Assembly: GCF_003259845.1 (NCBI RefSeq)
Contig: NZ_QLMJ01000011.1
Coordinates: 237,336 to 301,335, forward strand
Direction of reading: 5' to 3'
DNA from: Actinoplanes lutulentus
GTDB taxonomy: Bacteria > Actinomycetota > Actinomycetes > Mycobacteriales > Micromonosporaceae
Length of the DNA: 64,000 nucleotides
Of the stretch, positions 59,601-64,000 are shown one piece after another. The stretch's first letter is position 1, and every line of letters begins with the position of its first letter. Below the pieces are notes generated by a model, which was given only the letters and a program-made list of their open reading frames with translations, did no database searches and was not told where the DNA came from. The position numbers were made by a program, and so were the translations under genes.

Positions 59601-62068
59601 TTTCCGGCGCAGGTACCGCCCTCACGGGGGTGACGCTCCCCTCGCCAGCGGATCTTGAGCGATCTTCGACCCCTGAGGGTTCAGAATCGCTCAAGATCTC
59701 GGACGGGGCGGTCGACGAGACGCCGCGGGCCGGAGTTGAACTCGCCAACGACAGCCACATTCGCGGCATCCCGAACGAATCGACCGCCACCGCCACCGCA
59801 GAAGCTGCCGCTGATCAAGAGGACGACGTCCCCGTGGACACTCCGATCTTCGCCGAGGCACGCAGCGCGGCCGAAGAACCCGCCGTCGAGCCTGTCGACA
59901 GCGAAGCGATCTGGGCCGAGGTCGAAGCAACTCTCGCGGCCGGCGCCGAAGTGGCGCATGGAGGAGACCTCCCGCCGATCACACAGTCGACAAGCACTAC
60001 GGATCACGCCAATATCGAGCCACCCGCCGGCGACATTGACGACCCGGTTGCCACCGACTACGCAGTCAACACTGACGACGCCATCAATGTTGAGTCCGTC
60101 AATATTGATTCGACCATCAACAACACCGACGCCCTCAACCCCGTCAACACGGGCATCCACAGCAGTCAAGACGTCAACACCGACGTCAACGCTGCGAACG
60201 ATGTTGACGAGCCAGACAGCACTACCGCCGGTTCCGAGACCGCAGTTGACGCCCCCGAGACGGATGCCGACGAGTTCGTCGCCACCGGCGAACCCGTCGT
60301 CACGACACTCGGCACGCCCGGCACCGAGGTACCCACCCCGGCGAACCACGATGCCGCCACCACCGAATCACCGGCACCCGAAACACCGGCCGGCCCTTCC
60401 ACCACCGAACCGGCCGAGCCTCAGAACGACGAACTCCACCACAGCGAGCTCCACCACAGCGAGCTCCACCACGGCGAGCTCCAGAACGACGAGCTCCAGA
60501 ACGACGAAAGCCAGCGAGATGTAGCCCAGCACAGCGAAGCCCAGTACAACGAGGTCGAGGAGCCCGTGGCCGAGCAATACGTGTCTGAGGAAGCCCTGAC
60601 TCCCGACCGTTCCCACGTCGATCAGCAGGCTCCCGTCACCGAACCCGCGCACGACATCGCGGACCATCCTGCCGCCGGCCTCGAGCCCACCCAGGACGGC
60701 GAAGAACAAGCGCCCGCCGATCCCGGCATCGAGAGCCCGATCGAAAACGAACTCTCGGACCCGATCGACGAGCAGGTCAAGGACACGGCCGACGACCAGG
60801 CCAAGGACACGGCCGACGACCAGGCCAAGGACGGGGCTGACGAGCAGGTCGAGACCAAGCAGGTCGACGCCGAACTACTCGATGCCGAACCGGTCGAGGC
60901 AGAACCGGTCGACACCGAACACGTCGATGCCGAACAGGTCGAGGCGGAGCCAGTCGACGCCGAAGAGGTCGAGGCGGAGCCAGTCGACGGCGAGCACGTC
61001 GAGGTCGAGCAGGGCGCCTCAGCGACCGAGTTCCCCGACGGGGAGCGCGTCAACATCGCTGAAGGTGGCGAGCTCGCAGCCGACAGCCCTGAGGCCGTAG
61101 ACGTTCCGGCGGCCAGTGCGCCGGGCGAGGTACCGGCGGGCAGTGCGCCCGTGCCGGATCCGTTCGCGTGGCGGAACGATCCGCGGCTTGCCAACCTGGC
61201 GCCGCCCGGATCCGACGACTTCGGCTGGCTGTCCCGTGTCAACGGGCAGGCCGAATCCACCGCGTCGGAAACAACCCACGCCGAGACAACCGAACCCACC
61301 CCGGTTACTGCCCCCGAGGCCACGCCGAACCCGGGGTCACCCCCCGTCCACGCGCAGGCCACCGAACCCACCGCACCAGAGGCGACCGCGCCGCAGTCCA
61401 TCGAGGCCCCGATGACCGAGCACGCCACGCCTCCGACGGCCGGTCCGGCCCTGGAGGGTACGACGCCGGAAGCAGAACCGCGTCGGCCACAGACGCTGGA
61501 TGACTGGCTGAGCGGTACGGCTGTACCCGTCAGTGCCATCCCCGCGCCAAGCCGGCGGCCGCAGACGCTGGGTGAGTGGCTCGATGGTCCGCGCCCACAG
61601 ACTCTCGGCGACGTTCCGGCCAAGCCCCGGCCCGCCGGCCAGCCCGACCAAGCAACGCCATCCGATCAAGCCGCGCCATCCGAGCAGAAAGCAAAGGCCG
61701 AGCAGCCAGCACCGGCCGACCAGCGAGCACAGGCCGAGCAAACAGCACAGGCCGAGCAAACAGCACAGGCCGACCAGCGAGCACAGGCCGAGCAAACAGC
61801 ACAGGCCGACCAGCGAGCACAGGCCGAGCAGACAGCACAGGCCGAGCAGGCGACTTCTTCCGAGCAGGCAACCTCACCCGAAGAGGTAACGCCGGACGAA
61901 ATCCAGATAGCCGACGAAACCCCGGAACCCACTCCCGCTCACGCCGTCCGTCCTCAAACTCTCGACGACTGGCTCAGCGGCCCCCGGCCACCCGCCGATC
62001 GCCCGCAGACCCTCGCCGATCAGCCCGCCACCGTCCGGGACAAGCGCGAACAGAGCCAGGAAGGGTGA
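56687..62068 (+). CDS. MMPL-family transporter with 1,100-residue disordered tail, 1793 aa
   Basis: Residues 1-690 are an MMPL/RND lipid exporter: helix 1, an extracellular loop, and two helix bundles with the proton-relay motifs AIDYGLFMVGRFREE and GLSTDYEVFLLSRMVE. Families usually end here. Instead a tail of about 1,100 residues follows, rich in Ala, Pro, Glu, Asp and Thr, with local repeats (ELHHS; VEAEPVD; NTD/N-rich; EQTAQA) and five RPQTL motifs near the end. The tail should lie in the cytoplasm. GTG 56687 has GGAAGGGGAG upstream. The frame is open throughout, with no stop or shift. Confidence 0.9.
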   Translation: MFAGWGSQVARLRWPVLIIALVAVLGAGTWGFGVFDRLTEGGYSDPDSESARAAEVVATALSGQSGDVIAIWTPDQGTIDDAPLTKRIKERLAALPESAVVSAPSYWDTKAPQFAAEDKSSAVAVITLAGADDAGKLTAYGEIVDQLTVPGAHLQLAGGLPLAHASNERSASDLVFAEMISLPIVLILLLFIFGSLVAASLPVLVGGAAVLGSLGVLNAVALSHEVNSFAVNVASLLGLGMAIDYGLFMVGRFREEQASHSTEEAVRRTVATAGRTVLFSATLLMTALAGLLLFPQGFLKSLAYGGLAAVFLAALLSLTLLPAVLAILGTRVDKLPVRLPSFGTGGDGWTRLAGAVLRRPVLFALPILAGLLVLALPIGGVRFGENDERVLPEGDPSRVAIETLTADYPQFSTGGVQIVVSGNTDVAAFVTAIGKVGGVTGVSTTGGSENVTVLNAALASADPFSESAREVVENLRALPPPDGAEVLIGGATARNVDSIAAIGAKLPLMIALLAGATLILMFLAFGSILLPIKAVVMSALSLTATFGILIWIFQDGHGAGLLNVTPAPLEAGIVVLMAAVVFGLSTDYEVFLLSRMVEARVKGATTAEAVTIGLTRTGRVISAAALLLIVVTGAFALSTVTTMRFVGVGMIIALVLDATVVRMLLVPAVLALFGDAAWWAPGPLKRLQERAGLAEHAAEPAVAGAGAGAGVESGAEDRYYVGAAPRHALPGRHAAAPGEPSFAETAGLDTVVIQRGAHAMPAHALSGPSDESHTMVLEYTDVLDYIAEKERDAAMSSPASPAAALPAAAAALPAGEGTGPFAVSPPPASPPSSPSSPSASSPPSPSASASDLGSQAPLPPVPIPGASSTPAKSDASAGSPGNASAPAAEHSAAAGTSGLPSTTSAAGTANVPATASVRGTASAAGKADASVAPLDAPAGEPAPGIASPDTSAAEIPVAGTPAVGAHMVGSDISGAGTALTGVTLPSPADLERSSTPEGSESLKISDGAVDETPRAGVELANDSHIRGIPNESTATATAEAAADQEDDVPVDTPIFAEARSAAEEPAVEPVDSEAIWAEVEATLAAGAEVAHGGDLPPITQSTSTTDHANIEPPAGDIDDPVATDYAVNTDDAINVESVNIDSTINNTDALNPVNTGIHSSQDVNTDVNAANDVDEPDSTTAGSETAVDAPETDADEFVATGEPVVTTLGTPGTEVPTPANHDAATTESPAPETPAGPSTTEPAEPQNDELHHSELHHSELHHGELQNDELQNDESQRDVAQHSEAQYNEVEEPVAEQYVSEEALTPDRSHVDQQAPVTEPAHDIADHPAAGLEPTQDGEEQAPADPGIESPIENELSDPIDEQVKDTADDQAKDTADDQAKDGADEQVETKQVDAELLDAEPVEAEPVDTEHVDAEQVEAEPVDAEEVEAEPVDGEHVEVEQGASATEFPDGERVNIAEGGELAADSPEAVDVPAASAPGEVPAGSAPVPDPFAWRNDPRLANLAPPGSDDFGWLSRVNGQAESTASETTHAETTEPTPVTAPEATPNPGSPPVHAQATEPTAPEATAPQSIEAPMTEHATPPTAGPALEGTTPEAEPRRPQTLDDWLSGTAVPVSAIPAPSRRPQTLGEWLDGPRPQTLGDVPAKPRPAGQPDQATPSDQAAPSEQKAKAEQPAPADQRAQAEQTAQAEQTAQADQRAQAEQTAQADQRAQAEQTAQAEQATSSEQATSPEEVTPDEIQIADETPEPTPAHAVRPQTLDDWLSGPRPPADRPQTLADQPATVRDKREQSQEG
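60423..60512 (+). repeat. 15-bp coding repeat (ELHHS-type)
   Basis: Within the MMPL tail, GAGCTCCACCACAGC and variants repeat in frame every 15 bp, coding for ELHHS and then ELQND pentads. Confidence 0.75.
61717..61850 (+). repeat. 18/33-bp coding repeat (EQTAQA / DQRAQA)
   Basis: In the MMPL tail, CAGGCCGAGCAAACAGCA and CAGGCCGACCAGCGAGCA alternate in frame several times, coding for Glu-Gln-Thr-Ala-Gln-Ala and Asp-Gln-Arg-Ala-Gln-Ala hexads. Confidence 0.75.
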
Positions 62069-62156
62069 CCCGGGCCCCTTGCCCCGTCCCACCCTCAGCC
62101 GATAGGTCCGCCGGGTAAGTACAGTGCCTGCGGTGAGAACAGAGGGGGATGCGGTA

Positions 62157-63578
62157 ATGACCGGCAGTATCGACAACGTCACGGGCGTGGACCCGGACCG
62201 CCTTGCGGTCTGCCTTGCCGTCCTGGCCGAGGTGGAATCGCTGCCGGCGGAGCATCCTGACGCGGTAGCGGTGCGGCGGGCGACCGCCGGGATCTTCAAG
62301 ACGGTGAAGCTGCAGCGCCGCCGGGACCGCCGGGAGGCGATCCTGGAGAACGATCGGACGGTCACCGAGGCGACCGCGACCGGGGCACCGGGGCGGATTG
62401 ATGACGAAACGGCCGGCATTCCGCTGCGCAGCAATGTGCGCGGTGCCACGGCCGGGGTCCTCAAGCAGGCCCGTGGATGCTACGTGTGCAAGCAGCGGTT
62501 CACGGTGGTGGATGCGTTCTACCACCAGCTCTGCCCGAAGTGCGCGGAGCTGAACCACTCCCGCCGCGATGCCCGCACTGACCTGACGGGTCGGAAAGCG
62601 CTGCTCACCGGTGGTCGGGCCAAGATCGGCATGTACATCGCGCTGCGTCTGCTGCGCGACGGCGCGGATCTGACGATCACCACGCGGTTCCCGCACGACG
62701 CCGTCCGCCGCTTCGCGGCGATGCCGGACAGCGCCGACTGGTTGCATCGGCTGCGGGTCGTGGGCATCGATCTTCGCGACCCGGCCCAGGTGGTGGGTCT
62801 CGCCGAGTCGGTGGCCTCACGCGGGTCGGTGGACATTCTTGTCAACAACGCGGCCCAGACCGTACGCCGAACCGCAGGCGCCTACTCGGAGCTGGTGGCC
62901 GCCGAGTCGGCACCGTTGCCGGACGGGCCGTTGCCGGCTCTCGAGTACTTCGGCGGGGCGGCGACTCTCGGCGGGGCGTCCCCGGCTGCCGCGCTGGCCG
63001 CGCCGGGCACCCTGTCGGCGCAGCAGGTCACCGAGCTGGCGCTGACCGCGCGTTCGACCGGGATCGACGCGGGCGGGCTGGTCCCGGACATCACGCCGAC
63101 GAACAGCTGGAGCGACCGGGTCCACGAGGTCGAGCCGATGGAACTGCTCGAAGTGCAGCTGTGCAACGTCACGGCACCGTTCATCCTGGTGAGCCGGCTG
63201 CGTAAGGCGATGCTGGCGTCACCGTTCCCGCGGCGGTACGTGGTGAACGTGTCGGCGATGGAAGGCATCTTCACCCGCGGTTACAAGGGCGCCGGGCACC
63301 CGCACACGAACATGGCGAAAGCGTCGCTCAACATGCTGACCCGCACCAGCGCGGAGGACATGTTCGCCGACGGCATCCTGATGACCAGCGTCGACACCGG
63401 CTGGATCACCGACGAGCGGCCGCATCCGACGAAGATGCGCCTGCACGAGGAGGGCTTCCACGCCCCGCTGGACCTGGTCGACGGCGCGGCCCGGGTCTAC
63501 GACCCGATCGTCCGCGGCGAGCTGGGCGAGGACGTCTACGGCTGTTTCCTGAAGGACTACGCACCGGTCGCCTGGTAG
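62157..63578 (+). CDS. Zinc-ribbon short-chain dehydrogenase, 473 aa
   Basis: Residues about 1-100 are helical; C108, C111, C126 and C129 (CYVCKQRF, LCPKCAEL) form a zinc ribbon. From 140 on is an SDR Rossmann fold with LLTGGRAKIGMYIALRL (TGGRAKIG), DLRD and ILVNNAAQT. The usual active-site YxxxK is altered: the catalytic Lys is K388 in HTNMAKASLNMLTR, but the residue four before it is Thr384. A Tyr stands 12 before (RGYKGAG). ATG 62157 follows AGAGGGGGA. It starts 88 bases after the MMPL stop. Confidence 0.88.
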   Translation: MTGSIDNVTGVDPDRLAVCLAVLAEVESLPAEHPDAVAVRRATAGIFKTVKLQRRRDRREAILENDRTVTEATATGAPGRIDDETAGIPLRSNVRGATAGVLKQARGCYVCKQRFTVVDAFYHQLCPKCAELNHSRRDARTDLTGRKALLTGGRAKIGMYIALRLLRDGADLTITTRFPHDAVRRFAAMPDSADWLHRLRVVGIDLRDPAQVVGLAESVASRGSVDILVNNAAQTVRRTAGAYSELVAAESAPLPDGPLPALEYFGGAATLGGASPAAALAAPGTLSAQQVTELALTARSTGIDAGGLVPDITPTNSWSDRVHEVEPMELLEVQLCNVTAPFILVSRLRKAMLASPFPRRYVVNVSAMEGIFTRGYKGAGHPHTNMAKASLNMLTRTSAEDMFADGILMTSVDTGWITDERPHPTKMRLHEEGFHAPLDLVDGAARVYDPIVRGELGEDVYGCFLKDYAPVAW

Positions 63579-63587
63579 AACGGGAGC

Positions 63588-63612
63588 GGGCCGCGCCCCA
63601 AGGGCGCGGCCC
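63588..63612. terminator. Bidirectional terminator
   Basis: GGGCCGCGCCC (63588-63598) and GGGCGCGGCCC (63602-63612) form a perfect 11-bp stem with a CAA loop, ten bases after the SDR stop and 30 before the stop of the convergent Gly-rich gene. Confidence 0.8.
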
Positions 63613-63642
63613 ACGCGAAGAGGTTTAACCCTCCCCCATCAA

Positions 63643-64000
63643 TCAGTTCCAGTGACCGCCGCCACCGCCGCCGCCGGGGCCACCCTTCGGGCCACCGCCG
63701 CCGGGGCCACCCATGCCACCGGGGCCACCGCCACCCGGGCCGCCCATACCACCGGGGCCACCGCCACCGGGACCGCCCATACCACCGGGACCGCCACCAC
63801 CAGGTCCGCCACCACCAGGTCCGCCCTGGTTGTTGCCGCCCTGGTTGCCACCTTGGTTGCCGCCCTGGTTGCCACCTTGGTTGCCGCCCTGGTTGCCACC
63901 TTGGTTGCCGCCCTGGTTGCCACCCTGGTTGTTGCCGCCCTGGTTGTTGCCGCCCTGGTTGTTGCCGCCCTGGTTGCCGCCCTGGTTGCCACCCTGGTTG
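63643..64000 (-). CDS. C-terminus of an Asn-Gln-Gly-Gly repeat protein (partial)
   Basis: The stop is TGA at 63643-63645 on the minus strand. Reading back, the frame has no stop to the window edge and no start is seen. It codes for repeats of NQGG and NNQGG, then PGGGGPGGMGG units, and ends GPKGGPGGGGGGHWN. Other frames give Ala/Thr/Arg or Val/Ala strings and look like shadows. It is a low-complexity, possibly surface-exposed or assembly-forming tail; the folded part lies outside the window. Confidence 0.65.
   Translation of the reverse strand, partial: NQGGNQGGNQGGNNQGGNNQGGNNQGGNQGGNQGGNQGGNQGGNQGGNQGGNQGGNNQGGPGGGGPGGGGPGGMGGPGGGGPGGMGGPGGGGPGGMGGPGGGGPKGGPGGGGGGGHWN

Noticed and set aside
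63650..64000. CRISPR-like appearance of the periodic GGTTGCCACCCTGGTTGCCG units
   Set aside because: There are no unique spacers; the period is a multiple of three and reads as an NQGG protein repeat in one frame.

Overview
The window is about 64 kb of very GC-rich DNA. Most genes start at GTG or ATG, several neighbours overlap by 4 bp, and intergenic space is short. The gene content fits a filamentous, spore-forming actinobacterium of the family Micromonosporaceae, probably Actinoplanes or a close relative. The pointers are many c-di-GMP enzymes, an ANTAR-PAS-PP2C phosphatase and a STAS protein, a methyl-accepting chemotaxis protein, a spore-photoproduct-lyase-like radical SAM protein, and frequent use of GTA-CGN for Val-Arg. 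This placement is inferred from content; no 16S rRNA or other marker gene is present. I found no rRNA, tRNA, CRISPR array, transposase or phage gene.

Layout. 1-49: the tail of a gene. 50-854: a repeat-rich non-coding stretch. 855-7254: an unknown 492-aa protein with a truncated HAD-phosphatase remnant in front of it, a P-loop kinase plus lipoprotein, a FIST sensor with a GAF-GGDEF diguanylate cyclase, and a secreted GH10 xylanase. 7349-11545: an MFS transporter divergent from a membrane diguanylate cyclase, then an AraC regulator, a VOC protein and a small membrane protein. 11804-20873: secreted HNH nuclease, GNAT acetyltransferase, 2H phosphoesterase, lipoprotein, discoidin-domain protein, an AraC/NmrA divergent pair, DUF1707 and DUF1810 proteins, a GH32-like propeller and a second NmrA protein. 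20925-31485: M36 metallopeptidase, RND efflux pump with an upstream histidine kinase and response regulator, then an aldo/keto reductase with a MerR-type promoter, a zinc-ribbon protein, a MerR regulator and a VOC protein.

31492-40445: glycogen debranching enzyme, DHA2 exporter, radical SAM protein, chemotaxis receptor, secreted lipase and erythromycin-esterase-like enzyme. 40442-49588: PP2C phosphatase, MazF-like protein, membrane diguanylate cyclase, 6-phosphogluconate dehydrogenase, MFS transporter and a GGDEF-EAL protein. 49667-55597: phosphoglucomutase, CopC/CopD copper protein, a second repeat nest, STAS protein, YaaA and FKBP. 55805-64000: a membrane-anchored beta-sandwich protein, a 1793-aa MMPL transporter with an enormous disordered acidic tail, a zinc-ribbon short-chain dehydrogenase, and the C-terminus of an Asn-Gln-Gly-Gly repeat protein.

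How genes work together. Four GGDEF proteins, one also with an EAL domain, make c-di-GMP signalling a theme of the window. GlgX and phosphoglucomutase both act in glycogen turnover, and 6-phosphogluconate dehydrogenase in the pentose phosphate pathway, but they are not one operon. The features least explained by known families are the MMPL protein with its repeated RPQTL motifs, the anchored beta-sandwich gene in front of it and the unusual SDR behind it, together with several families of short palindromic intergenic repeats.
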